Positions 23,820 through 32,431 of a stretch of 64,000 nucleotides of DNA are shown piece by piece. Below the pieces are notes generated by a model that did not search any database, had not been told where the DNA came from, and saw only the letters and a program-made list of their open reading frames with translations. The translations under genes were made by a program, and so were the position numbers. This DNA comes from Armatimonadia bacterium (GTDB taxonomy: Bacteria > Armatimonadota > Zipacnadia > Zipacnadales > JABUFB01), in the NCBI GenBank assembly GCA_039679385.1, contig JBDKVB010000141.1:1-64000 (forward strand). The letters are read 5' to 3'. Position 1 is the stretch's first letter. Each line of letters starts with the position of its first letter.

Positions 23820-26800
23820 CTATTGCAGGCGCATTCCGTCGGCGGCGCCGAAGAAGGGCTTCGCACCGACGAGGTTGACGCCGATGCAGGTCGCGTCGGT
23901 TCCGGCGGGCGCCTGGAGTTCGATCCAGCCGGTGCAGCCGCCTGCTGGGACCTCGAAGTCGGCCACGTTGTCCTTCTCTGCCTCGACGCTCGCTGTCAGG
24001 CGCCGCTCCTGTCCGGCCAGGCTGACCACCAAGGTCTGCTGTCCCAGAGTCTCGCGATAGCCCCAGTGTACCTGGAGCTGCTTGCGTCCCGACGGGACGA
24101 CAAAGGAGAGACGTGTGCCCGCGTAGACGTGGACCGGGTAGCAGGGCTTCTGTGCCCATTCGTTCTTCTTGCCGGTAGCGGGCTCCACAGGGATGGTCGG
24201 TCGCTGCTGAAGCTGCTCAAGCGGAGAGCGGTAGGTGTCGGGCGCTGCGAGCCGCTTGTCGACCTCCTGGTTTGCGGTGACGATGGCCTTCCAGTAATCC
24301 TCCGGGTAGCCGGAGAGGCTGTAGTACCCGGCGACCTCGTTCGCACTGCGCCACAGCGACATGGCCCCCGGCCAGACCCAGTAGCCATCGCCGTAGAGGG
24401 CGAAGTTGAACATCTGGGAGGAGAGGAAGTGCGGGTTGGCCGGCGGGTGCTTGAGGGTCCAGAGCGTTCCGCCATGGAGAACGTGGGCACCCCACTTTGC
24501 GTACAGGTCACGTTTTCTGTCCACGGCGGCAGCACTGTAGCCCGGAGTGTAGGTGCCCTCATCGAAGTCGAGGGCCGGCGTGCGGGGTGTGCCGAGACCC
24601 CGTGCCATGCCCCGGCAGAACCAGTTGTCGTCAATGCTCAGCAGCATCACTGCGAAGCACAGGTCGGGGTTTGCCTTCTGCACGCGCTCGCGGACCTCAG
24701 AGAGAAGCTTCTCCAGTTCGGCCTGCTGATAGGCGCAGTAGTCGTCGAGCAGGTTCTGCTTCTCGATCCAGTCGAAGCGTGCGTTGCCGTCCTCGGGAAG
24801 GCTTGGTGAGCGAAGGCCCCGGGACTCGAGGTAGCCCTCGAAGCAGCGATTGCAGACGCACTTCTCGCGGCTCGGGCCATAGGGCATGTAGATGGAGCCT
24901 GCCCGGCGCTGCTCCTCGGGTGACTTGAGGTTCGTCGCGTACCAGCCGCCGAAGTAGTAGGACTCGGGATCGAGCCCGACGCCGATCACGGCGGGGTACT
25001 TCTTCGAGAGCTTCGCAACCTCCAGTGCGCGGCGCAGGAAGGAGCGCTCCCAGTACTCGCGGGAGATCGGGCAGGGCTGAGGCCCACGGACGGACAGTCG
25101 AGTCAGAGCCCGTGTGTAGTCGCCCGCCGCGTCGCAGTCGGCCTGTGCGCACCCCCAACCGAGGTAGGGGATGAGCTTGATCCCGGCGTCCTGGGAAGCC
25201 TGGCAGAGCTTCTCGACCGCCGCGCTCCAGTTCGCGAGCCCCGTCTCGTCCTTGAAGGGGATACCCCAGGACCAGGTCGCCATGAGGGCGAGATTCATCC
25301 CGGCGAGGGTACAGTCGCGGAAGGAATGCAGGGCCAGCGGGGTGCTGAGATAGGTGCTCTTGCCCCTGGCGTCCAGCGCCCAGTAGGGGTTGTGGAAGGT
25401 GATGGCAAAGGGGTTCCAGCAGGCCGGTCCGGAGTTGACCAGGAGCGTGTAGTGGCCCTCGGTCGTCGTCCGGAGGCTGACCTGAGCGGTCTTGCCCGCC
25501 TCGACAATCCCCGTGCTCAGGACCTTGCCCTGGGGATCGAAGACCGCGTAGATCGAGCTTGTGAAGGGTGAGTCGCCGGCGGTCGCGGCGAGCTCGAAGC
25601 GAAGCTCCTCCTGATGCTCGAGCAGGAGGCGGAAGTGGTACTCGCCGCGGAGACGGAGGGTATCGCCCGAACCGCTTGCGGTCGCCGCAGCAGCTTTGAC
25701 CAGACCGTCCTCAGGCATGGGCGCTGAGAAGCCAACACCGTAGGAGATGCCGCGGAGTCGCTGCTGGTCGATCCAGCGCAAGGAGGGTGCTGTCTCCGTG
25801 CTGAGGAGTTGGGGAATGGGCTTGGCCTTGGCGCCGGAGAGGGCGACCTCGGCGGCATCACAGAAGGTCAGCACATGGCCTGCCCGCCGGACGGCGACGA
25901 GAAGGCCGGCCCGGGTGTCATGATCCACCCGCAGCGGCCAACTGAGCGAAGCGCTCCGGCCCTCGAACAGGCGGACCTTGCGGACACCAAAGAGCGAGGT
26001 CGCCTCCCTGTCGCGACGATAGCCCTCGACGACTACCTCGGCCGGCTGGTCGGCGCCGGTAAGGGTGACGTGAAGGTGATTCACGCCGACCTTTGGCTGC
26101 CTCAGTGTGAGAGCGGCGAAGTCGATGCCGCTGGTAGGGCCGTACACGAGCCGGCCGAAACGCGACGGGTTGTGGAAGGCGCCGAAGGTCGTCGACCACG
26201 CCGAGGTCTCGGCCGGTTCCAGGCGTCGCGTGCGGCAGAAGTTGGCGAGAGACATCTGCGGGTCGGTCAGCCCGATCGCCTTGCGCGGAAGGCGCATCTC
26301 GACCGTCCAAGAGTCGCCGGCCAGATTCACCGCAGCCTGCCAGTCGCAGGTCCAGTCGCCGCCGTTGCCGAGTTCGTCGTGGCGATTGCCCGCGACGTCC
26401 ACGGAGAAGTGGTAGTAGATGGCGCCGAGGGCATCCGGCATGAGGAAGAACTCGATGTGGTCGTTGGCGAAGAGAGACATCGAGTCCGGCGGCAGCTTGT
26501 CTGCCTTGAGCTTCGCCATTTCGGCCTCGGCGCAGCGGAAGGCCACGTAGAGGTAATCGCGGTCGATGCCCATCTTCGCCCAGGTATCATTCCTGGAGGC
26601 TTCGCCCGTCTGGAAATGCCAGAAGGGCCCGGACTGCTGCGCCGTTGACCAGCAGAGGTCGTCGAGGAGGCCGTCGAGTTTCGGGGCCTGCGAGAAGGTC
26701 GCGACGTGCAGCAGCGGCTTGTCGACGAGCAGGTTGACGTCTGACTGCTCTGCTGCGGCGAGGGACGACTGGACTCCGGCTAGCATCAAGAGCAGGGCTG

Positions 26801-26849
26801 CGACGGCGGCGATCCCTGCGACGTGCTCTCTCCTGTTGCTGGTCTGCAT
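23820..26849 (-). CDS. Secreted CBM9-like plus TIM-barrel glycoside-hydrolase-like protein
   Basis: The protein has 1009 residues with signal segment IAAVAALLLMLAGVQSSLAAA. Residues about 45-245 form a CBM9/DOMON-like domain: PKLDGLLDDLCWSTA, DYLYVAFRCAEAEM, NDHIEFFLMPD and WTVEMRLPRKAIGL are the family's usual segments. A beta region with LLLEHQEELRFELAAT follows. Residues about 520-930 look like a barrel: GIKLIPYLGWGCAQADCD, PAVIGVGLDPESYYFGGWY, a cysteine pair in KCVCNRCFEGYLESRG (like the CxxC barrels elsewhere here), and LCFAVMLLSIDDNW. A last beta domain (LQVHWGYRETLG, DNVADFEVPAGGCTGWIEL) ends it. The ATG at 26849 has GGGAGAG upstream; longer starts add only a basic low-complexity extension. 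No numbered family is assigned. Confidence 0.65.
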   Translation of the reverse strand: MQTSNRREHVAGIAAVAALLLMLAGVQSSLAAAEQSDVNLLVDKPLLHVATFSQAPKLDGLLDDLCWSTAQQSGPFWHFQTGEASRNDTWAKMGIDRDYLYVAFRCAEAEMAKLKADKLPPDSMSLFANDHIEFFLMPDALGAIYYHFSVDVAGNRHDELGNGGDWTCDWQAAVNLAGDSWTVEMRLPRKAIGLTDPQMSLANFCRTRRLEPAETSAWSTTFGAFHNPSRFGRLVYGPTSGIDFAALTLRQPKVGVNHLHVTLTGADQPAEVVVEGYRRDREATSLFGVRKVRLFEGRSASLSWPLRVDHDTRAGLLVAVRRAGHVLTFCDAAEVALSGAKAKPIPQLLSTETAPSLRWIDQQRLRGISYGVGFSAPMPEDGLVKAAAATASGSGDTLRLRGEYHFRLLLEHQEELRFELAATAGDSPFTSSIYAVFDPQGKVLSTGIVEAGKTAQVSLRTTTEGHYTLLVNSGPACWNPFAITFHNPYWALDARGKSTYLSTPLALHSFRDCTLAGMNLALMATWSWGIPFKDETGLANWSAAVEKLCQASQDAGIKLIPYLGWGCAQADCDAAGDYTRALTRLSVRGPQPCPISREYWERSFLRRALEVAKLSKKYPAVIGVGLDPESYYFGGWYATNLKSPEEQRRAGSIYMPYGPSREKCVCNRCFEGYLESRGLRSPSLPEDGNARFDWIEKQNLLDDYCAYQQAELEKLLSEVRERVQKANPDLCFAVMLLSIDDNWFCRGMARGLGTPRTPALDFDEGTYTPGYSAAAVDRKRDLYAKWGAHVLHGGTLWTLKHPPANPHFLSSQMFNFALYGDGYWVWPGAMSLWRSANEVAGYYSLSGYPEDYWKAIVTANQEVDKRLAAPDTYRSPLEQLQQRPTIPVEPATGKKNEWAQKPCYPVHVYAGTRLSFVVPSGRKQLQVHWGYRETLGQQTLVVSLAGQERRLTASVEAEKDNVADFEVPAGGCTGWIELQAPAGTDATCIGVNLVGAKPFFGAADGMRLQ

Positions 26850-26877
26850 GGCATGACTCTCCCGTCCAGGATGGGTG

Positions 26878-26921
26878 CGGGCGAGGCCCCGCGAAGAGCT
26901 GCTCCCCAGGGACCTCGCCCG
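26878..26921 (-). terminator. Hairpin downstream of the ceramidase-like gene
   Basis: CGGGCGAGG (26878-26886) and CCTCGCCCG (26913-26921) are perfect 9-base inverted repeats with a 26-base loop. On the minus strand they begin about 30 bases after the stop of the gene ending at 26952 and lie in the leader of the gene starting at 26849. A terminator or a leader hairpin are both possible. Confidence 0.35.
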
Positions 26922-26951
26922 GGTCGTCGTGCGGTGCAAGGAGACCGTGAG

Positions 26952-28235
26952 CTAGGCTCTCAGGCCTTCCAGGAGGCCGACGGCGGAATCGACGATGGCC
27001 TCGCCGAAGCCCGGTTCGTAGGGGCTGGAGTTGGGCTCGTAAGCGCCCTCCTTGAAGGCCCGACGAGTCGGGATGTAGCCGACGCAGTCATTGGCCAGTT
27101 CGAGGATCATGGTCTGGGCGAAGGGCGACCGGCGCTTGATCTCCAGCCCAAGCTCGACAAAGAACTCGCCCGGCACGCCGACGAGGGCAAGGTCGCCGAC
27201 TCGAAGGGCCTGGACGATCGAGGTGCGTGCGGTCGGTGGCTGCTGCTCGAAGCGCCTCACGCGGTTGCGGAAGGAACGCTCGCCCATGAGAACCGGCTTG
27301 CCTGCAGCGAGGCGCTCCTCGATGTCCTGGGCCTTCGCGAGGTCCTCCGGGCCGGCAGGCGGTCGAGGAGAGAGAGTCACCTCGGCAAGCGCACCGGCCA
27401 GCGGGACCTCGGCGACGAAGTCGGCCTCGTTCCAGGCCCAGAAGGCGTTGGCGGCCACGAGAGCACCGGCACGTTCGCAGTGCTGGTATCTGTCGTTCCT
27501 GGGGTTGGCATGGCCCAGGACGTCCCAGTTGTTGATGTCGCCGGAGGCGCCGTTGGACAAGGCAGCGACGAAGCCCTCGCCTCGGAGACGCTGGACCATT
27601 GAGGAGAAGAAGCCGTAGTAGTCCGCCGAGAAGGCCGTGAAGTCGTCGGGGATGCCAACATAGTGGAGGGCGTAGTTGCCCAGCAGGCCGAGGGTCTGGC
27701 CGGTGGTGCGACGCAGGACCATCACGCCGACCTCGGGGTCAGTCGGGCCGGCCGGCTCGACCACGTCGGGGTTGTTGACCCCCGGGTTGGTCTGCACGGT
27801 CCCGTCCTTCATGCGGTAGCGGCGGTTGAAGACGAGACGGTCCTCGGTTGCTCGAGCCCAGCCGATCTGGGCCTCTTCGCGAGCCTGCCAGGCGATGCGA
27901 ACGCCGTCGGCGATGCGGCCCCAGAGCCACTCGGTGTAGGGGTCATCGCCGGTCAGCGGGCCGGTGTGGGTATGGGTGCAGGAGATGATGACCTGGTTGG
28001 GCTGCAGTCCGGTGGTCTCGGAGATGCGGGCCTTGGCCTGGTCGAGGTACTTGCGGTCGATGCCGATGATGTCACAGACCGCAACCGCGACAGCGTTGCC
28101 ATCGTTCTCCAGGGCGAAACTGCGGACGTAAAGCGGGTCATGAACGGTGCTTGCGGTGCGCTCCTCGAAATAGCCCCTCATGTGGGTTCCGAGCGGGGGA
28201 GTGACGTCAAGGGAAGAGACGCCGGCCTTCAGCAT
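26952..28235 (-). CDS. Neutral/alkaline ceramidase-like hydrolase, no signal peptide
   Basis: The protein has 427 residues and matches the N-terminal domain family of neutral ceramidases: MLKAGVSSLDVTPPLGTHMR at the start, DPLYVRSFALENDGNAVAVAVCD, ISCTHTHTGP at residues 85-93 (the two His zinc ligands), NYALHYVG (third His region) and LSNGASGDINNWD. It lacks the C-terminal immunoglobulin-like domain of true ceramidases. No signal peptide precedes the MLKAG start, which has GAGGTGA just upstream. Bacterial homologues of this size are common next to glycan genes and their substrates are largely unknown, so lipid amide hydrolysis should not be assumed. It is divergent from the SIS-like gene at 28430. 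Confidence 0.75.
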   Translation of the reverse strand: MLKAGVSSLDVTPPLGTHMRGYFEERTASTVHDPLYVRSFALENDGNAVAVAVCDIIGIDRKYLDQAKARISETTGLQPNQVIISCTHTHTGPLTGDDPYTEWLWGRIADGVRIAWQAREEAQIGWARATEDRLVFNRRYRMKDGTVQTNPGVNNPDVVEPAGPTDPEVGVMVLRRTTGQTLGLLGNYALHYVGIPDDFTAFSADYYGFFSSMVQRLRGEGFVAALSNGASGDINNWDVLGHANPRNDRYQHCERAGALVAANAFWAWNEADFVAEVPLAGALAEVTLSPRPPAGPEDLAKAQDIEERLAAGKPVLMGERSFRNRVRRFEQQPPTARTSIVQALRVGDLALVGVPGEFFVELGLEIKRRSPFAQTMILELANDCVGYIPTRRAFKEGAYEPNSSPYEPGFGEAIVDSAVGLLEGLRA

Positions 28236-28429
28236 GCGGTCACCTCGTACTGCTGTCGTTTGTGGCGGCTGCCGGGGGACACAGTCGTCGTCCGGATCAG
28301 GCGGCCACCACCCGGTGTGCAGGTTCGTCCTTCGGCCTCCCGACACCTTGCCCGGGGGACGGGCTTCGATGAAGGTGTGGGCGGCTCCAGGGGAGAAGGC
28401 CGTGCCAAATCTGCGAATGGGGTGCTTCG

Positions 28430-29632
28430 ATGACTGAAACCGTTGCGTGCCTGCTGCTCGTAGCCTGCCTCGGTCTTTGTGCAAACGTCGCAGTTGCAGC
28501 TCCGGCAGTTGCGTCCCCTGCTGCCGACTACACCACCCGTCTGCTGTCCTGCGTTTCTGGAATCGCCGCCGACCTTCCGGCCATCACCGCGGTCGCCGAC
28601 AAAGCCGCCGCCCGACTCGTGGCCGGCGGAACTCTCTGGCTCGCTGGTTCGCACCGTGGGTTCATCCAGGAGGCGTATGTGCGTGCCGGGGGCATGATGC
28701 GGGTGAAGACGCTGGCCGGTCACGTGGCTGAGCTCGCCCCTAAGGACGTGGTGCTGGTCGGAACGCTGTCTGCGGAGTCTTCGGCGGACCAGACGCTGTT
28801 GCGTGACGCCTCGAAGGCGGGTGCGCTGGTGATCCTGCTGGCTCCGCGCAACGTCGAGGGCACGCACCTGTACGTGTCCCCACATGCGGCGGAGCCTGGT
28901 GAGGAGGGTGTGCTGCCGGTGGCGTCGCCTGCGCTCGCCGCAGCTTTTTGGACGCTGACCGGGGAGCTCGTGGGCTCACTCACTCGGCTGGGGAAGATGC
29001 CGCCCATGTATGAGAGTGTCGTGGTGCCCGGCGGGCGTGAGCGGAACAAGTCGCACCTGACACTTGACTGGGAGCCCGGGACAGTGACGCCGCTGCGACC
29101 GGGGCTGCTCGGCCGCAGGTACCTCGAGCGTCTCGCCACCTGCATGCGCCGCCTGCGGAAGACGCAGATGGAGGGGTTTGCGGAAGCGGGACGTATGGCA
29201 GCGGAAGCCCTTGCGCAGGGGCACAAGGCGTGGTATGTGGGTGTCGGGCACATGCCCCCGTATGAAGTGGGGCAGAAGGGCGACACCGGCCTGCTGGCGC
29301 CGCTGGACAGCCCCAACACGAAGCCTGAGCCTGTTGCGGGGAAGATACAGGCAGGGGATGTGCTGCTGTATGTGGGCTACTATGAGCCTTTCGGTCCGTG
29401 GGTCGAGACAGCCCATGCGCAAGGCGCACGGATCGTTACCCTGGTATCGGGAACGCCCGAGCGCCCTGCGAAGGACATGGGTGCGGACCTGAACCTTGAT
29501 GCCTGCTGGCCCTTCGGCGATGCCCTGGTGGACATCCGGGGCTACGACGTACGGATTCTGCCGCCGTCGGGGGTCATGCAGTCGGCCGCCTACTGGATGC
29601 TGCAGGCAGAGACGCGACGGTTCGTGCGGTAG
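28430..29632 (+). CDS. Secreted SIS-domain-like protein of unknown role
   Basis: The protein has 400 residues with a signal peptide (VACLLLVACLGLCANVAVAAP). Two alpha/beta halves are visible. The first runs from ADKAAARLVAGGTLWLAGSHRGFIQEAY to KDVVLVGTLSAESSADQTLLRDASKAGALVILLAP. The second includes RMAAEALAQGHKAWYVGVGHMPPYE and AGDVLLYVGYYEPFGPWVETAHAQGARIVTLVSGTPERPA. Each has the strand-loop-Ser pattern of phosphosugar-binding SIS domains. Export of an SIS-like protein is unusual, since known members act on cytosolic sugar phosphates. I cannot assign a function. GGGGTG precedes the ATG. It converges on the sialidase-like gene 27 bases away. Confidence 0.6.
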   Translation: MTETVACLLLVACLGLCANVAVAAPAVASPAADYTTRLLSCVSGIAADLPAITAVADKAAARLVAGGTLWLAGSHRGFIQEAYVRAGGMMRVKTLAGHVAELAPKDVVLVGTLSAESSADQTLLRDASKAGALVILLAPRNVEGTHLYVSPHAAEPGEEGVLPVASPALAAAFWTLTGELVGSLTRLGKMPPMYESVVVPGGRERNKSHLTLDWEPGTVTPLRPGLLGRRYLERLATCMRRLRKTQMEGFAEAGRMAAEALAQGHKAWYVGVGHMPPYEVGQKGDTGLLAPLDSPNTKPEPVAGKIQAGDVLLYVGYYEPFGPWVETAHAQGARIVTLVSGTPERPAKDMGADLNLDACWPFGDALVDIRGYDVRILPPSGVMQSAAYWMLQAETRRFVR

Positions 29633-29659
29633 GGCGGGAGGACCCAGGCGGTCTGGCTG

Positions 29660-31294
29660 TCAGCGTCGCGTGACGGTGAGGAAGGTGCCGGCGATGCCTG
29701 ATTGCAGGTTGCCGTCGGGACCCAGCCGGCGGCGGTCGTAGACCACCAGCAAGGTACCAGGGGCGACCTCCGCCACTGTGTTGTAGCTGGTCGTCGCGCC
29801 GCGGTAGAAGCAGAAGTGGCCGGTCCAGGTCTTGCCCTCGTCGAGGCTGAAGGCCAGCCAGTTGTCCGGGCGCCCGTAGGTGACGGCCAGGACGCCGCTC
29901 TGCATGCGGCAGGCGTTCGGCCAGACACCACGATCCGCGACCGGTTCGGGCTTGCTCCAGGTCAGGCCGTCATCCTGGGAGCGACTGCAGTAGAGCGGGG
30001 TTGTGTACTTGGGCGGCTCGCCGCCGGTGCGCATGAAGCACAGGAGGTCGCCGCCGGGAAGCTGCAGCAAGTCGGCCTCGCAGAAGCTCTCGGCGCCGAC
30101 GCTCGGGTCATAGGCGACCGTGGCGCGCAGGTTCCAGGTCCGCCCGCGGTCGGTGGAGCGCATGACCCAGGTGCGGTACTTGTACACCTTCCACTCGGGC
30201 TTGAAGGCCGGGCAGAGGACCGTGTCGGTCGTGAAGTAGCCGTACATGGCCATGAGCAGGGAGCCGTCGCGCAACTGCACCATGGCATGGTCAACGCCGG
30301 GACCGGGGTAGTACTTGCCGTCGTCGCCCGTGCCCCCGGTGCCAAGGGGGATGTTGAGACGTGCCGTCTCGCGCTGGAAGGTCTTGCCGCCGTCAGTGGA
30401 GCGCGAGAGTGGAACCTCGAAGACCCCGTCGCCGGCTTTGGTGGTGTTGAAGCCCGGCGCGATGATCTCGCCGTCCTCGAACTGAAAGGCGCTGGTCCCG
30501 AGACTGCTATCGCCCTTCGTCCAGGTCTTGCCGCCATCGTCGGAGCGGCGGTCTGCGACTGCGAGCTTGCCGTCGCGGAACTGGAAGAGACTGCGGTAGG
30601 TCGGTCCGGGGATGATGTCGACGGTGTCGCCGACCTTCACCTCAAGTCCCTCGATGGACGGCACCTCGGGCTTCGCCGGAAGGGCACCCTCGGGCTTCTC
30701 ACTCTGGTAGCGGACCCACTCCCAGATTGCCGTACCCGTCGCAGGCGATGCCGCAGCGCCGAAGGAGCACTGGTTGCGCCCTGCGTTGGCGGGTGTGGTG
30801 TACCTGCCGGCGCCGTCGATCAGCAGGCGACCATCGACATAAGCACGCACGTCGCTGCCCTTGACCTCGAGCCGATAGGTGTGGAACCCGTCTGTGGTGT
30901 TGAAGGAGGCGGACAGACCGGAGTGGGGGAGGAGCAGGTGATCCGGGAAGAGCGTCAGGCCCTCCTCGTGGATGCCGTCGGCGGCCATCATGTTTACACC
31001 CCAGGGGGCGCTGCAGGAGACCACCTTCACGCGTGCTTCAAGCGCCGCACCCTTCGGGGGATCGGCCTCCCAGTTGAGCAGGTAGCAGCGACCGCTGCCG
31101 GCCTGCGTGGACTCATCGGCGATCAGCAGACCCTCGCCGGTCAGCTCCGACCGGGTGCCGTCGCCGATCCAAGAGGTCGCGTTGAGGTGCCAGTTCCCCT
31201 TCTCGTAGAACGTGCGCAGGGGCGTGTCGGCGAAGGTGGACTGGGTGATGAGGACGAGCACGGCGGCGGCAAGAGCGTGTGGAAGATTCATCAT
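29660..31294 (-). CDS. Secreted sialidase-like BNR protein with N-terminal LamG-like domain
   Basis: The protein has 544 residues with signal peptide MMNLPHALAAAVLVLITQSTFA. Residues about 25-195 look like a concanavalin/LamG-like domain (LEARVKVVSCSAPWG, FHTYRLEVKGSDVRAYVDGRLLID). Residues about 205-540 form a six-bladed propeller with Asp boxes: RSTDGGKTF, RSTDRGRTW, RSQDDGLTW and SLDEGKTW. The typical catalytic set of sialidases (three arginines, Tyr, Glu, Asp) cannot be placed with confidence by eye. The family contains exo-sialidases and many enzymes of other or unknown specificity. It is followed upstream on the same strand by the glycosyltransferase and beta-helix genes. Confidence 0.7.
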   Translation of the reverse strand: MMNLPHALAAAVLVLITQSTFADTPLRTFYEKGNWHLNATSWIGDGTRSELTGEGLLIADESTQAGSGRCYLLNWEADPPKGAALEARVKVVSCSAPWGVNMMAADGIHEEGLTLFPDHLLLPHSGLSASFNTTDGFHTYRLEVKGSDVRAYVDGRLLIDGAGRYTTPANAGRNQCSFGAAASPATGTAIWEWVRYQSEKPEGALPAKPEVPSIEGLEVKVGDTVDIIPGPTYRSLFQFRDGKLAVADRRSDDGGKTWTKGDSSLGTSAFQFEDGEIIAPGFNTTKAGDGVFEVPLSRSTDGGKTFQRETARLNIPLGTGGTGDDGKYYPGPGVDHAMVQLRDGSLLMAMYGYFTTDTVLCPAFKPEWKVYKYRTWVMRSTDRGRTWNLRATVAYDPSVGAESFCEADLLQLPGGDLLCFMRTGGEPPKYTTPLYCSRSQDDGLTWSKPEPVADRGVWPNACRMQSGVLAVTYGRPDNWLAFSLDEGKTWTGHFCFYRGATTSYNTVAEVAPGTLLVVYDRRRLGPDGNLQSGIAGTFLTVTRR

Positions 31295-31367
31295 TCGGTT
31301 CCCTTCGACGGCTCGGGTCAGTGGTGGTTGCGGGTGAGGCGAAGGACGGCACGCACTGTGGTGTCGA

Positions 31368-32348
31368 TCAGGATCCGTGACGCCGGGCCGCGTCGGCCTG
31401 GAGGAAGGCGGCGACGTCCCCGTGATGCTGCAACGCCACTCGCAAGCGGAGGAGACGCTTGTATATGCGGCCTCGCAGCAGACCCCAGGGCGAGTGTCCG
31501 AAGCGTTCCTCGCGCAGCTTCCAGATATACCGCTCCAACGTCATTGCCCACAGGTCGCGCTGCCAGCGCTGCACGTAGTCCTCGGGGATGGCTTCACGGT
31601 AGCCCGGCGAGCGCAGAAGTGTGCCGAGGCTGTTGGTGATGCGGATCATGGTCTCGGCGTCCCAGCCCTCACCGGCGGCGAAGCTGTCGGGCTTGACGCG
31701 CCAGGTTGCGCAGGGCAAGGGCACGTAGCCCGCGCCGAACTTGAGGGCGAGTGTGCGGAGCGCCACCGTGTCGCTCAGGTGCCCGACCTCCTTACGGAAG
31801 CCGCCGAGGTCGAGCAGTGCCTGGCGCCGGTAGATCGTCGCATGCGTGAGAGAGTACCAGGTCGGCGTGGTCTGGAGGAAGTCTTGCAGGAAGCGGGCCG
31901 GAGGAGCGTAAAGTGGCTCCTGCCAGCGCCTCACCTCGCGCGACTCCAGTACCTTCGATTCGTCACCATCGGCGACGAGTTGCACCTGGCCGAAGAGTAT
32001 CCCTGCTTCCGGGTGTTCGCCTGCAAGGGCCATAGTGGCTGCGAGGAAACCAGGCAGTACGTAGTCGTCGGCAGCGCCCAAGTACAGCCAATCACCCCGG
32101 GCCTCGGTCTGCACCCGGTCGAGTGAGGCAACGGCGCCCTGATTGCGCTCGTGGCGGACCAGACGCAGACGGGAATCTTGCCGGGCATAGGACTCGATGA
32201 TCTCGACGCTGTTGTCGGTCGAGGCGTCGTCGACGATGATGAACTCGTCAGGCGGACGCGACTGTGACAGTATGGCCTCGATGGCCTGCGGCAGGTAGTG
32301 GCTGTGGTTGTAGTTCGGGAACCCGGCTGTGAGAGTTGGCTCTGGCAT
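31368..32348 (-). CDS. Glycosyltransferase family 2
   Basis: The protein has 326 residues of the GT-A fold. LTAGFPNYNHSHYLPQAIEA is the first strand and helix, EFIIVDDASTDNS carries the nucleotide-sugar-binding Asp pair, and LYLGAADDYVLPGF holds Asp94-Asp95 at the DxD position. TWYSLTHATIYRRQALLDLGGF is a later conserved block. No membrane helix is apparent, so it is a cytoplasmic or membrane-associated transferase that adds sugars from nucleotide donors to an unknown acceptor. The ATG at 32348 has AAAGG upstream at a good distance. Its presence between hydrolase genes suggests that surface glycan assembly and breakdown genes are mixed here. Confidence 0.85.
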   Translation of the reverse strand: MPEPTLTAGFPNYNHSHYLPQAIEAILSQSRPPDEFIIVDDASTDNSVEIIESYARQDSRLRLVRHERNQGAVASLDRVQTEARGDWLYLGAADDYVLPGFLAATMALAGEHPEAGILFGQVQLVADGDESKVLESREVRRWQEPLYAPPARFLQDFLQTTPTWYSLTHATIYRRQALLDLGGFRKEVGHLSDTVALRTLALKFGAGYVPLPCATWRVKPDSFAAGEGWDAETMIRITNSLGTLLRSPGYREAIPEDYVQRWQRDLWAMTLERYIWKLREERFGHSPWGLLRGRIYKRLLRLRVALQHHGDVAAFLQADAARRHGS

Positions 32349-32431
32349 AGAGACCTTTCGTAACGCACCAAGCTCCGGGCAGAGGCGTGCAGCAGCCCGG
32401 AAGGAACGCCTCGCAGACTGCGGATCAGGAC

